64,000 nt of DNA, taken from assembly GCF_027125355.1 (NCBI RefSeq), contig NZ_CP114052.1, positions 1,488,001 to 1,552,000 on the forward strand, read 5' to 3'. The stretch is from Peptostreptococcus equinus. Lineage in GTDB: Bacteria > Bacillota > Clostridia > Peptostreptococcales > Peptostreptococcaceae. A program made the position numbers and the translations under genes. The notes below the pieces were generated by a model, which worked only from the letters and a program-made list of their open reading frames with translations, made no database searches and was not told where the DNA came from. Below are positions 44,954 to 54,243 of the stretch, one piece after another. The stretch's first letter is position 1. Each line of letters begins with the position of its first letter.

Positions 44954-46300
44954 CTATAAAATTTTCTTTCGCTTTGAAGAACTCAAAAAACCCAATTCTT
45001 CTCTATATTTTGCTATCGTTCTTCTTGCTACATCATAACCTTTTTCTTTTAATATATCTTCTATTTTTTTATCACTTAGTGGTCTTGTCTTGTCTTCACT
45101 ATCTATTATTGATTTTATTTCATCTTTAACAGTCTTTGAAGAAATAACTTCTCCATCATTAGTTTCGTATGAATTTGAAAAAAATGTCTTTAATTCAAAT
45201 AATCCTTTTGATGTCAGCATATACTTATCGTTAATTCCCCTACTTACAGTAGATATGTGGCAACCGATTTTTTCTGATATATCATATTGAGTCATCGGTT
45301 TTAATTTACCTCCATGATCAAAAAAATCACTTTGCATTTCAATTATAGCATTAGATATGTTGACTACAGTTGAATTTCTTTCAGATATATCATTCATCAA
45401 TTTCTTCGCTGAATTAAGCTTTTCTCTAATATAATTTTTTACTGATTCATCATCAGTATTCATAAACAACTCTTTATAATAATTATCTATACCTAAATGT
45501 ATTTTCTTTTCATGATAAGGTTTAGCTACTGATTTACCATCTACCTTTTCGATAATTACATCTGGATAAGCATATACTATACTTGACTTTGAATATTGCT
45601 CAACTGGTTTTGGCTCCAAAGATTTTATTAGCATAATATATTCCTTAACTTTTTCTTTTTTTATCTTATAGTGTGCTGCTATTGTTGTTAAATTTGAATT
45701 TGCTATTAGATTTATGTCATCTTTTATAATATCTTCTAGAACCTTATCATAAATACCCATGCTTCTGAGTTGGATTATTAAACATTCTTGCAAAGACCTA
45801 GCACATATACCTGCAGGTTCTAGACTTTGAACTATCCTTATGCAAGCTTCTACATTATCTATGCCAACCTTCAATTTTTCTGATATCTCATATTCTTCTT
45901 CCCTCAAATAACCATCTTTATCTAAAGAATCTATCAAATAATGACAAATATACTTATGTTCATCAGATATTTTCATAATATTTATTTGACCATGAAGGCT
46001 ATCATATAAGCTATCCTCATCACGTGTCATATTCTCAAAATCATATTCACTTGAGTCACTGTAGATAATATCATTTTTATCCATTCTCAAATTATTTTGC
46101 TCTTTTTTGAAATAATTCTCCCAATTTATTTCATCATTTTGTATCTCAACTTCTAATACGGGATTGGTCATAGACTCAGACTCAATCACATCTTCTAATT
46201 CCTGTCTTCCCATATTTAATATTTTTAAAGATTGAACTAACTTATTCGAAATATTTAATTTTAGACTTTGATTTTGCTCAAGTTTATTAAATAGTGACAT
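44954..46300 (-). CDS. rpoN: RNA polymerase sigma-54 factor
   Basis: 448 residues. Region I with a Gln/Leu-rich activator-contact segment (KLEQNQSLKLNISNKLVQSLKILNM), the acidic region II, the core-binding region (about 95-220) and the C-terminal DNA-binding part with HTH GCHISTVSRGINDKYM and the RpoN box ARRTIAKYREELG near the end. It needs an AAA+ activator; none is in the window. Placement next to cggR is common in clostridia. It has its own terminator, so it is a separate unit. Confidence 0.95.
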   Translation of the reverse strand: MSLFNKLEQNQSLKLNISNKLVQSLKILNMGRQELEDVIESESMTNPVLEVEIQNDEINWENYFKKEQNNLRMDKNDIIYSDSSEYDFENMTRDEDSLYDSLHGQINIMKISDEHKYICHYLIDSLDKDGYLREEEYEISEKLKVGIDNVEACIRIVQSLEPAGICARSLQECLIIQLRSMGIYDKVLEDIIKDDINLIANSNLTTIAAHYKIKKEKVKEYIMLIKSLEPKPVEQYSKSSIVYAYPDVIIEKVDGKSVAKPYHEKKIHLGIDNYYKELFMNTDDESVKNYIREKLNSAKKLMNDISERNSTVVNISNAIIEMQSDFFDHGGKLKPMTQYDISEKIGCHISTVSRGINDKYMLTSKGLFELKTFFSNSYETNDGEVISSKTVKDEIKSIIDSEDKTRPLSDKKIEDILKEKGYDVARRTIAKYREELGFLSSSKRKKIL

Positions 46301-46418
46301 TTAGTCCCTCCCTCATTATAATTCTAATATATTATATCATATTTATTTCACATGACTTAAATTCTTTTGTTTATTATTAACTATAACAATTTCTATCTTA
46401 TGTCATTAGACAAAAAAA

Positions 46419-46453
46419 AGCAATGCAAAAATCAAATTTATTTTACATTGCTT
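46419..46453 (-). terminator. Terminator of the envelope cluster
   Basis: GCAATGTAAAA and TTTTTGCATTGC arms read on the minus strand (imperfect), then T8. Confidence 0.75.
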
Positions 46454-46472
46454 TATATTTAAAATTTTAGTC

Positions 46473-47504
46473 TTATTCAACCTTTTTATATTTCATAAAG
46501 ACCAATAATGATATTATGGCACTAACAATTAGTGGAAGATAAAAATTCGCAAATCTTGTGAGTAGCATAGCAGGTATTACCAATTTTTTTCCAAATAAAG
46601 CACTGAACATCTGTAAGAAAACCGATTCAGTAGCCCCTACCGCTCCTGGAATTGGTAAAGATGATACAGCAATGTTTAATATAGCCTGTGTAGATATCAC
46701 TTCTGTAAGTGTATGACCATGCATCTTAAATCCAATAAAAATAACAAATGGAATTGCAAATTGTGACACCACCTGCACGAAAGTAAGTAATGATACCTTT
46801 ATTATTACCAATGGGTTTTCTTTCATATACTTAGCTCCCCTACTATATTCTTTTAAAGATTTTTCCATTTTTTTTGTCCACTTTTCTTTGTTTTTCAAAA
46901 TATTTATCTTAAATAGAAATAGAGCAAATAAATTAATAAATTTGTATACAATTTTAGGGTTAAATATCATAAGAAATATTCCCAAAAGTATAGCTGTATT
47001 TGAAATAAATCCATATACCAATAGCAACTTTAATCCTGTGTACAGATTTACATCAAAATTTGTTTTCACAAAAATACCAAATATTCCTAGTATTACTATT
47101 ATTAGTTGATGTGCAAAAAGTAAAACCATCAAACTTAGAGATGATGATGTTATTGAAATTCCATGTCTTTTCATAAAATATACTTGAGCTGGCTGACCTC
47201 CTGATGCAGAAGGTGTGATACCACTAAAATAGAATCCTACAAAACCATACCCCAGACAAGATAATAGGCTAGCTTTTTGTTTTAAGGCTCTCATAGTAAT
47301 CCAAATATTTATACCTTCACATGCTATATAAAACAACATTAATACAACTGCCAATACTATAAAGCTTGGATGTATACTTGTTATCGCTGCCATTATGCTA
47401 TCTATAGACTCATCTTTTAAAACATACGCCATAGTTACACCAATAAAAACTATAATAAAAAGTATACCAAATATTTGTTTTTTTCTACTTTGTAATCCAT
47501 CCAT
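46473..47504 (-). CDS. LPG synthase transmembrane/UPF0104 (flippase-like) membrane protein
   Basis: 343 residues from the ATG at 47504, which overlaps the deacetylase stop as TGATG; GAGGTG is 8 nt upstream. About eight membrane segments. YGFVGFYFSGITPSASGGQPAQVYFMKRHGI and SSLPIPGAVGATESVFLQMFSALFG are the conserved UPF0104/YbhN motifs shared with the membrane half of MprF. The soluble aminoacyl-transferase domain of MprF is absent, so it is probably a lipid or lipid-sugar translocase. It is translationally coupled to the polysaccharide deacetylase and downstream of a glycolipid-type glycosyltransferase. Confidence 0.85.
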   Translation of the reverse strand: MDGLQSRKKQIFGILFIIVFIGVTMAYVLKDESIDSIMAAITSIHPSFIVLAVVLMLFYIACEGINIWITMRALKQKASLLSCLGYGFVGFYFSGITPSASGGQPAQVYFMKRHGISITSSSLSLMVLLFAHQLIIVILGIFGIFVKTNFDVNLYTGLKLLLVYGFISNTAILLGIFLMIFNPKIVYKFINLFALFLFKINILKNKEKWTKKMEKSLKEYSRGAKYMKENPLVIIKVSLLTFVQVVSQFAIPFVIFIGFKMHGHTLTEVISTQAILNIAVSSLPIPGAVGATESVFLQMFSALFGKKLVIPAMLLTRFANFYLPLIVSAIISLLVFMKYKKVE

Positions 47505-48211
47505 CAATAGTTCACCTCATCAATTATAAAGCTATATCCTAATTCCTGTAACTTTGGAATTGTAATGTCCAGTGCATTTATAGTTCGTTCTGGAGCTCCC
47601 ACAGATCCACCTGAATTTTCACCTGCATCATGCAAACATATTATACTGTGCTCCTTTACTCTATCAAGCAATTTTTTTGATATTGTCTCTACTGTTTCGT
47701 TCTGACTCCAATCTTCTGCCATTACATTCCAAAATATCAAATCCATATTATATTTTCTAGCAAAATAATTTGTAAATATATTAGAATGACCCCATGGAGG
47801 TCTGTATAATATTTTTTCCTTTTGAAATTTTCTTATTATTTTATAAGAATTTTCAAAGTCTTTTTTTGTATAAAAGTATGAGTAAAGCATTGCATTTTTA
47901 TGTTGCCAAGAATGCAGTCCAATCTTGTGTCCTTTTTCTAATATCAATCTAACTACGTCTTCATTATTGTTCATATTTTCAGCTACCATAAAGAAAATCG
48001 CCTTTATACCATACCTATCAAGTACTTCTAAAAGCGAAAAAATATATCTTTTATCTGGTCCATCATCAAATGTTAACATTATGGTTCCTGGACTTTGTGT
48101 TTGTTTTTTTACTTTTGTATTGAAAATCTTATTGTAATATGTAGGTATGATTGAATGAATTAAAAATATTAAAACTAATATTGTTATTATAATTACAATA
48201 TATTTAATCAT
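47504..48211 (-). CDS. Membrane-anchored polysaccharide deacetylase (NodB domain)
   Basis: 235 residues. An N-terminal anchor helix (about 2-22, rich in Ile) precedes the NodB domain: IMLTFDDGPDKRYIFSLL with the catalytic Asp pair, KIGLHSWQHKNAML with metal His residues, ILYRPPWGHSN, FWNVMAEDW and SIICLHDAGENSGGSV. Removes acetyl groups from a cell-surface glycan, possibly peptidoglycan. Between the glycosyltransferase (19-nt gap) and the flippase-like gene. Confidence 0.88.
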   Translation of the reverse strand: MIKYIVIIITILVLIFLIHSIIPTYYNKIFNTKVKKQTQSPGTIMLTFDDGPDKRYIFSLLEVLDRYGIKAIFFMVAENMNNNEDVVRLILEKGHKIGLHSWQHKNAMLYSYFYTKKDFENSYKIIRKFQKEKILYRPPWGHSNIFTNYFARKYNMDLIFWNVMAEDWSQNETVETISKKLLDRVKEHSIICLHDAGENSGGSVGAPERTINALDITIPKLQELGYSFIIDEVNY

Positions 48212-48230
48212 TTAAAACTCTCCTATCTAA

Positions 48231-49352
48231 CTATTTTATTAAGCTCTTACCCCTATATGTACTAAAATATTGCATATCTATTGTTTCCACTATATCTGCC
48301 ATAGAATTCTTTACACTTTTAAGTCTTTTAGAATCATTTACAAACGCTAAAATCTGTTCAATACTTGATACCGGATCAGATTTTAATACTAAACCTAAGT
48401 TATTATTTGTAATAAATTCTATATTTTTCTGTTCGTTTGGTAAATCACTAGCAAATGCTATTAATGGTGTCTGAGAATAAATAGATTCAAACAATGTTAC
48501 ACCACCTGGTTTTGTAAGCACACAATCCGAATGTTTCATCAAGACATCTATATCGTTTCTAAAACCATAAACTGTTATATTTTCATACTTTCCATTCAAG
48601 AAATTAAATATTGCCTTGTTGTTACCGGTTACTATTGTAGTGTGTAATCCCTTTACCGAATTTAATCTATCATAAAAGGCTTCATCCATAGGTAACATAC
48701 CTAATCCTCCACCCATTATAAGTAATTCTTTATTATTTTTATATTTTATAAGGTCTATAAGTTTAGACTCATTATTTACTATATGTTTATTTCTAAGTTT
48801 ATAAGTATCTTTAAATTTGCTAAGTACTGGTATACCATATACCACAATTTTTTCACTAGATACTCCTCTGTTAATTAAATCTTTTTTTACCTCATCACAA
48901 GCAACCATATATACATTAGTATTTTTATTTATCCACTCATAATGACTACTAACATCAGTGATACAAGTGATTAATGGAATATTGCAATTTGTTTGTTCCT
49001 TGTAAAGACCAAATGCTTGAGATATTATAGGAAAAGTAGATACAATAAAATCTGGTTTTTTATCTTCAATTAATTCATAAAAAGATGAAGCCAACTTCCT
49101 CACTATAAGATCCCTTCTATCATAGTCATTATCACTCTTTAAATAAAACTTTGAGTATATACCGCTTGCATTCTTCAAAAGCAATCTAAAAAATTCATAC
49201 ATGCATTTTGAAAGCACAGGCATAGAGTAATCATAAAAGTCTAGTACTTCAACTTGAGCATCTTTATTTAGTTTTAAAATATCTTCGCTGATTGAATCTG
49301 CTGCTGCCATATGACCCATACCAAATTTTGCAGCTAAAACTACAACTTTCAT
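48231..49352 (-). CDS. MGDG synthase-like glycosyltransferase (GT28 type)
   Basis: 373 residues. KVVVLAAKFGMGHMAAADSISED is the N-terminal MGDG_synth motif; LLIMGGGLGMLPMDEAFYDRL and VLTKPGGVTLFESIYSQTPLI with PNEQKNIEFI are the UDP-sugar-binding GT28 C-terminal motifs. Probably adds a sugar to diacylglycerol or another lipid at the cytoplasmic membrane face, comparable to YpfP/UgtP, though the acceptor is not certain. First gene of the three-gene envelope unit, divergent from fba. Confidence 0.88.
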   Translation of the reverse strand: MKVVVLAAKFGMGHMAAADSISEDILKLNKDAQVEVLDFYDYSMPVLSKCMYEFFRLLLKNASGIYSKFYLKSDNDYDRRDLIVRKLASSFYELIEDKKPDFIVSTFPIISQAFGLYKEQTNCNIPLITCITDVSSHYEWINKNTNVYMVACDEVKKDLINRGVSSEKIVVYGIPVLSKFKDTYKLRNKHIVNNESKLIDLIKYKNNKELLIMGGGLGMLPMDEAFYDRLNSVKGLHTTIVTGNNKAIFNFLNGKYENITVYGFRNDIDVLMKHSDCVLTKPGGVTLFESIYSQTPLIAFASDLPNEQKNIEFITNNNLGLVLKSDPVSSIEQILAFVNDSKRLKSVKNSMADIVETIDMQYFSTYRGKSLIK

Positions 49353-49658
49353 TTTCTCACCGCCTTTTATATTTTCAAAATAAATTTTTCATATAATTTC
49401 TATAAAAAACTTGCTAAATTTATTCAATACCTTATTTATTATACATTTTTTTCAAATATATACAATAACTTATTATTTATATTTATTATATCCATAAATC
49501 CTTAAGTATTACCTCAATATTTTCTTAAGTTTTCTTAAATTTTTTAATATGAAACTTTAAACTGGGAAAAATTAATGAAAATAAAAAAGTGTTCAAATCA
49601 TTTTTTTTTGGTATAATATCTCATAAGGTATGTATTAAAAGTTTCAAGGAGGAGAAAA
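49353..49658 (+). promoter_or_regulatory. 306-bp divergent region with the fba promoter
   Basis: No gene is seen. TATAAT at 49612-49617 with an extended TGG just before it and a weak -35 (about 49589-49595) should drive fba, giving a leader of roughly 35 nt. The minus-strand side, for the glycosyltransferase, shows no obvious consensus promoter. Confidence 0.6.
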
Positions 49659-50585
49659 ATGACATTAATAAATACTAAAGAAATGTTCAAAAAAGCTTAT
49701 GAAGGCGGATATTCTATAGGAGCTTTCAACATCAGTGATATGGAACAGCTTCAGGGTGTAATGGAAGCTTGTAAAGAAAAAAATTCTGCTGTAATTATTC
49801 AGGCTTCAAAGTCTGCTATATCATATGCAGGTGTAAATACTTTAGTTGAAATGGTAAAAACTATTTCAGAACAAACAGGTGTTGACTGTGCCTTACACTT
49901 AGATCATGGTCCAAACTTTGAAGTTGCTAAGATGTGTATAGATGCAGGATTTACTTCTGTAATGATTGATGGTTCTCACTTAGATTACGAAGAAAATATA
50001 GCTGTGACTAAAGAAGTTGTGGAATATGCTCACAAAAACAACGTATCTGTTGAAGCAGAATTAGGTGTTCTTGCTGGTACTGAAGATGATGTAACATCAG
50101 ACGTCCATAAATATACAGAGCCAGATCAGGCTGTTGATTTTGTAAATAGAACTGGAGTAGATTCATTAGCAATTGCTATTGGTACTTCACACGGAGCATT
50201 CAAATTCAAAGGTGAAGCTAAATTAAGATTTGATATACTTGAAGAAATACAGAACAAACTACCTGGTTTCCCAATAGTTCTTCACGGTGCTTCTGCAGTT
50301 GATCCAGCTGTGATAGAAGTTTGTAACCAGTATGGTGGAGACATAGCTGGAGCTAAAGGTGTTCCAGTAGATATGCTAAGAAAAGCATCTTCAATGGCAG
50401 TTTGTAAAATAAATATGGATACTGACCTTAGATTAGCTATGACTGCTTCAATTAGAAAGTTCTTAGCTGAAAATCCTAGGGAATTTGATCCAAGAAAATA
50501 TCTAGGTGTTGGTAGAGATGCTATTAAAGAAGTAGTAATCACTAAAATAGAAAATGTTTTAGGATCAGAAGACTCAAATAAATAA
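49659..50585 (+). CDS. fba: Class II fructose-1,6-bisphosphate aldolase
   Basis: 308 residues. Zinc-dependent aldolase of glycolysis. SIGAFNISDMEQLQGVMEAC, CALHLDHGPNFEVAKMCIDAGFTSVMIDGSHLDYEEN (catalytic Asp and zinc His), VEAELGVLAGTEDD, LAIAIGTSHGAFKFKG, PIVLHGASAV and KINMDTDLRLA are typical. GGAGGAG precedes the ATG. It is a single gene with its own promoter and terminator, separate from the gap operon. Confidence 0.97.
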   Translation: MTLINTKEMFKKAYEGGYSIGAFNISDMEQLQGVMEACKEKNSAVIIQASKSAISYAGVNTLVEMVKTISEQTGVDCALHLDHGPNFEVAKMCIDAGFTSVMIDGSHLDYEENIAVTKEVVEYAHKNNVSVEAELGVLAGTEDDVTSDVHKYTEPDQAVDFVNRTGVDSLAIAIGTSHGAFKFKGEAKLRFDILEEIQNKLPGFPIVLHGASAVDPAVIEVCNQYGGDIAGAKGVPVDMLRKASSMAVCKINMDTDLRLAMTASIRKFLAENPREFDPRKYLGVGRDAIKEVVITKIENVLGSEDSNK

Positions 50586-50601
50586 TATATATTTTGAAAA
50601 T

Positions 50602-50633
50602 AAAAATAGCGAAGATTTTTCTTCGCTATTTTT
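50602..50633. terminator. Bidirectional terminator between fba and the 50644 gene
   Basis: AAAAATAGCGAAG (50602-50614) and CTTCGCTATTTTT (50621-50633) with a 6-nt loop. Confidence 0.88.
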
Positions 50634-50643
50634 ATATAATATA

Positions 50644-51210
50644 TTATAATAATATATTTTGAATTTCTTTCCAATTTTTAACCCTGTGAAGTTTACTACC
50701 TATTACACTCTTATTATAATTAGTATCCATTAGTATGACTTCAATGCCTGCTTTTATAAGATTTTTTGCATTATTCGGATCATCTTCTATAAAATACTGA
50801 CACTTTAATTTTTTAGCCATAGGTACTTTTGATTCATTACCATCTAAAGAATATACTTTTATCTTTCCTAGACCAACTTTGTCCAACCATTTTAAAGTTA
50901 TATGTTCAATGGATTTTTGTCTTGCTGTAACAAAGTAGATCTTATCTTCATTTTCTAAGAGTTTTTCTATAACATATAAACTATCATCCACTAATTTTGC
51001 CTCTAAATATATATCAGTATGTTCTGTATCAAAAGCCTTATACATTTCTGAGAATTCAGGACCATATGTATCATTCCAATCTACAGATACATATTCTTCT
51101 ATTTTTAAATCAATACCAGTTAATTCGTTCAAATATGGCACGAAAAAATATGGATCTGTTATCGTACCATCTATATCTATACAAATATTTCTCTTGCTTT
51201 TTATATTAAT
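50644..51210 (-). CDS. HAD-family 5'(3')-deoxyribonucleotidase-like protein with a non-canonical start
   Basis: 188 residues if translation begins at ATT 51210, five bases after AGAGGTG. This frame contains HAD motif I, NICIDIDGTITDPYFF, directly upstream of the first ATG/GTG/TTG-type codon (GTG 51141). An in-frame stop lies just before the ribosome binding site, so no ATG, GTG or TTG start can include motif I. ATA at 51204 is a second option. Later motifs: KIYFVTARQKSIEHITLKWL (motif II) and CQYFIEDDPNNAKNLIKAG (motif IV), as in 5'(3')-deoxyribonucleotidases. It follows the phosphoesterase in the relA-type operon. Confidence 0.8.
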   Translation of the reverse strand: MNIKSKRNICIDIDGTITDPYFFVPYLNELTGIDLKIEEYVSVDWNDTYGPEFSEMYKAFDTEHTDIYLEAKLVDDSLYVIEKLLENEDKIYFVTARQKSIEHITLKWLDKVGLGKIKVYSLDGNESKVPMAKKLKCQYFIEDDPNNAKNLIKAGIEVILMDTNYNKSVIGSKLHRVKNWKEIQNILL

Positions 51211-51220
51211 AAAAACACCT

Positions 51221-51928
51221 CTAATCTAATTTTATTTCTTCTATTTCTTTTAATTTAAAATCTAAATAATCACATGAAACCAAATGATATTTAGTATTCT
51301 TATGTAATCCCTTTATACCATATTCAAAGCTTTCTTGTCCATGAAGATGTCCGTATATTACATGTTCTACTTTGTATTCATCAATTATTTCTTTGAATAA
51401 AGTATTATCTCCTTCTTCATTACTAGGTGGATAATGAATTATCACAATTATTTTTTCAAATCCAGATTTTTTAGCACTTTCTAAAGAAATCCTTAGTCTG
51501 TTAGCTTCTCTTTTATATATCTTCTGATCATTTTCTTCAAATCTAATATCATTTGGTGTAGTCCAACCCCTAGTTCCACATAAGGCATAAGAACCTATAA
51601 CCTGAAAAGAAGTATTCATAAATATCATAGTATCGTCAAATTTTTTATTTAATGCACTAGCTGTAGTCCACCAATAATCATGATTGCCTTTAATAAAATA
51701 TTTTTTTCCATTTAACTTGTATATTTTATTTAAATCAAGCATTGCATCATCTAACTTTGATGCCCAAGAAATATCTCCCACTACAAGAACAATATCCTCT
51801 TCAGATACTCTATTTTGCCAATCAGAAAATATTTTTTTTTCATGTTTATGCCAGTTTTCTCCAAAAATATTCATTGGTTTATCAATTGAGGTTGATAGAT
51901 GTAAATCTCCTATTGCAAATAATTTCAT
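51221..51928 (-). CDS. Metallophosphoesterase
   Basis: 235 residues. The calcineurin-like fold with all metal motifs: FAIGDLHLSTS (D-x-H), VVGDISWAS (GD), FIKGNHDYWW (GNHD), IIVIIHYPP (H) and HVIYGHLHGQ (GHLH). The substrate is unknown; similar clostridial proteins are called putative phosphohydrolases. Its start is one base from the stop of the alarmone synthetase gene (coupled), and the HAD gene follows after 10 bp. Confidence 0.9.
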   Translation of the reverse strand: MKLFAIGDLHLSTSIDKPMNIFGENWHKHEKKIFSDWQNRVSEEDIVLVVGDISWASKLDDAMLDLNKIYKLNGKKYFIKGNHDYWWTTASALNKKFDDTMIFMNTSFQVIGSYALCGTRGWTTPNDIRFEENDQKIYKREANRLRISLESAKKSGFEKIIVIIHYPPSNEEGDNTLFKEIIDEYKVEHVIYGHLHGQESFEYGIKGLHKNTKYHLVSCDYLDFKLKEIEEIKLD

Positions 51929-51929
51929 C

Positions 51930-52733
51930 CTAATCCTCCGTTGTTAGAGTTTTTAACTTCTTTGTTTTTAATATTTTATCCAATTCATATTTTAAATCTA
52001 TCAATCCCTTTATATCATTAAGTGCTGCTCTTTGATTTAAAATACTCCTGTATTGGAAGTACCTTTCATTATCTCCAAATTCCCTTAATTTGTATATTCT
52101 AGAGTACACATCTGATATAGCATTCTCCTTTTCTGTAAATAGTTCTTGTGCCTTTATGATTTCTTCTCTAATTACACCCATTTCCTGATCTAGGCTAAAC
52201 GCTGCATCTGCCGACCTTTTAAGTCTTTTTGCCAATTCTTCTGGTATATAATGGTCATATTTATACTTTAAAGAATGCTCTATAGTAGCCCAAAAATTCA
52301 TGGCAAGTGTACGTATTTGAATTTCGCACATCACTTCTATTTGTCCCTCTATTGTATGCACTGGATACATAATTATTAAATGATAGCTTCTATAACCACT
52401 GTCTTTAACATTTTTAATATAATCTTTTTCTAATATTACCCTCATGTCTTCTCTTTGTTTTATGATGTCTTTTATTAAATAAATATCTTCCACAAACTGA
52501 CACATAATTCTAATACCAGCTATATCCTCAATATCTTCAAGTTTTTCGGCATCCAACCTTTTCATCTTTGCCATTATAGAAGAAATTTGTTTCGTTCTTC
52601 CCATCACAAATTCAATTGGTGAATGCTCTCCCTTATCTAAATATTCTTTTCTTATATTTTTAAATTTAATTTTTAATTCTTCCACTGCATATGAGTATGG
52701 ACTTATAATATTTTTCCAAGCTTCATAATCCAT
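51930..52733 (-). CDS. Small alarmone synthetase (RelA/SpoT domain, YjbM/YwaC type)
   Basis: 267 residues from the ATG at 52733 (GAGGAGG upstream); the ATG five codons earlier overlaps that site. A stand-alone synthetase domain without hydrolase, TGS or ACT: DIEDIAGIRIMCQFVEDIYLI, DYIKNVKDSGYRSYHLIIMYPV, EVMCEIQIRTLAMNFWATIEHSLKYKY. It makes (p)ppGpp from GTP/GDP and ATP. A C-terminal helical region (about 185-255) fits the tetramer-forming part. Between the MBL gene (30-nt gap) and the phosphoesterase. Confidence 0.93.
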   Translation of the reverse strand: MDYEAWKNIISPYSYAVEELKIKFKNIRKEYLDKGEHSPIEFVMGRTKQISSIMAKMKRLDAEKLEDIEDIAGIRIMCQFVEDIYLIKDIIKQREDMRVILEKDYIKNVKDSGYRSYHLIIMYPVHTIEGQIEVMCEIQIRTLAMNFWATIEHSLKYKYDHYIPEELAKRLKRSADAAFSLDQEMGVIREEIIKAQELFTEKENAISDVYSRIYKLREFGDNERYFQYRSILNQRAALNDIKGLIDLKYELDKILKTKKLKTLTTED

Positions 52734-52763
52734 ATATATCCTCCTCATTTCATAAATTAGTAA

Positions 52764-53693
52764 TTAATTTTTTATATCATCTATATTTCTTAGTTTGTAC
52801 CTAAGCATATTATTATTTAGTGTATATGTAATAACATCTGAATCAAGTAAATAAGCTAAGGCAGCGTTTAAAGAATTTCTATATTCTAAAAATGCTATAT
52901 AATTCTTTACCAAGTATCTCTTATCCACAAAATCTTTAATTAATTGATCAAAAGTCTTAGCTCTATTCAATGAATTTAATAAAAATTCTAGCATCCTAAA
53001 TAGAGCCTTATAGTTACTGGTAGCAATATCTAGTGTTTCTTTTTTCGAATATTTCCCACTGGAATGGCCTAAAATAGCAATATCAAAATCAATATTTCTC
53101 AAATTATCCAATGACCATATTTGACTAGCAAAATCAGACATAAAAAGAAAATCAAATTTTTTCAATGAATTTTCTGTTACCATCAAATCAGCCAAGAATA
53201 CAACTTTATCATCTGTTAAAACACCTATTCCACCTTCTGTATGACCAGAACACTCGACTATAGTGAACTTATGTCCTTTTAACTCTAATATATCTCCAGG
53301 CTTTATTACATGATCAATAGTAACACTCTTTTGTATATATTTTTCTACCTCTTTTACTAATATATCACTCCTTCTACCACCAGTTAGATAATCTAGGTAT
53401 ATGTCTGGATTTTCTATAAATACCTTTGCTCTTTTTGAAGCATATATCTCTAAATTAGGAAACTCTTTTTTAATTTGATAATTTCCTCCTATGTGATCCT
53501 CATGTTCATGCGTATTAATAATATAAGAAACACTTATATTATTATCTTTTAGTATTTTTAATATTTTTTCCTGCCTATCTCCGCCTAATCCCACATCAAT
53601 CATCAGAGCTGTATTGTCTTCAAATACATATAAACCTGTATTTGTTCCACCTCTAATCCAATATGTATTATTCCTTATATTCATTAATTCCAT
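52764..53693 (-). CDS. MBL-fold metallo-hydrolase
   Basis: 309 residues. Metallo-beta-lactamase fold with YIINTHEHEDHIGGNYQIKKE (HxHxDH), VECSGHTEGGIGVLTDDKVVFLADL and ILGHSSGKY. The C-terminal ~80 residues are helical (winged-helix-like, FDQLIKDFVDKRYLVKNYI), as in the glyoxalase II-like/SoxH group. The substrate is unknown. First gene of the four-gene minus-strand unit with the small alarmone synthetase. Confidence 0.88.
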   Translation of the reverse strand: MELMNIRNNTYWIRGGTNTGLYVFEDNTALMIDVGLGGDRQEKILKILKDNNISVSYIINTHEHEDHIGGNYQIKKEFPNLEIYASKRAKVFIENPDIYLDYLTGGRRSDILVKEVEKYIQKSVTIDHVIKPGDILELKGHKFTIVECSGHTEGGIGVLTDDKVVFLADLMVTENSLKKFDFLFMSDFASQIWSLDNLRNIDFDIAILGHSSGKYSKKETLDIATSNYKALFRMLEFLLNSLNRAKTFDQLIKDFVDKRYLVKNYIAFLEYRNSLNAALAYLLDSDVITYTLNNNMLRYKLRNIDDIKN

Positions 53694-53834
53694 TTATTAC
53701 CTTCACAATTCTAAATATATATCTTTTGTAGTATTTAAAAAGTTTGTCTTACTATTCTAGTTTAACATACCTATAAAATAAGATACAATCTTTTATTACA
53801 AATAAAGTATTATTCACCTAATCTTTTATATGGC

Positions 53835-53863
53835 TTGAGATTCATTGCTTTAATGTGTATAAT
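53835..53863 (+). promoter_or_regulatory. Promoter of the 53901 gene
   Basis: TTGAGA (53835-53840), 17-nt spacer, TATAAT (53858-53863). Confidence 0.75.
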
Positions 53864-53900
53864 ATATATAAATATTAATTTGGACAATTAGGAGTTTATA

Positions 53901-54155
53901 ATGAATAGATATACAAAATTTATAAATATGATGGGTTCTTATTACACAAAGGACTACGAAAAAGAAAAAAAGAATATTACTAAAGTTAGAGAAATAAAAG
54001 AAGAGACAGTTAAAAAGTTTTTTCTTCAAGGAGATTGCGAAATATTGGTTGTCTTTGAAGATACAGGAAGAGAAATACTAATTGATGATTTTTCACCTGT
54101 AGAAGACATAAAAAAATATCTCGGTCCTTCATTCGTAGACAAAAAAAGAAGATAG
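53901..54155 (+). CDS. Hypothetical protein
   Basis: 84 residues, not recognised. Charged and soluble: an N-terminal basic helix (MGSYYTKDYEKEKKNITKV) and a beta-rich second half (CEILVVFEDTGREILIDDFSPV, EDIKKYLGPSF). It is well expressed in outlook: a near-consensus promoter, AGGAG before the ATG and a strong terminator after it. Flanked by unrelated minus-strand genes. Confidence 0.7.
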   Translation: MNRYTKFINMMGSYYTKDYEKEKKNITKVREIKEETVKKFFLQGDCEILVVFEDTGREILIDDFSPVEDIKKYLGPSFVDKKRR

Positions 54156-54186
54156 TTAATATTTATAATATAAATATTTTTCATAT

Positions 54187-54218
54187 AAAAAAGCCTTCAT
54201 ATTATGAAGGCCTTTTTT
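54187..54218. terminator. Bidirectional terminator after the 53901 gene
   Basis: GCCTTCAT (54193-54200) and ATGAAGGC (54204-54211), with A6 before and T6 after. Confidence 0.88.
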
Positions 54219-54243
54219 ATTTCTTTTAAATTTTATAACTTTA

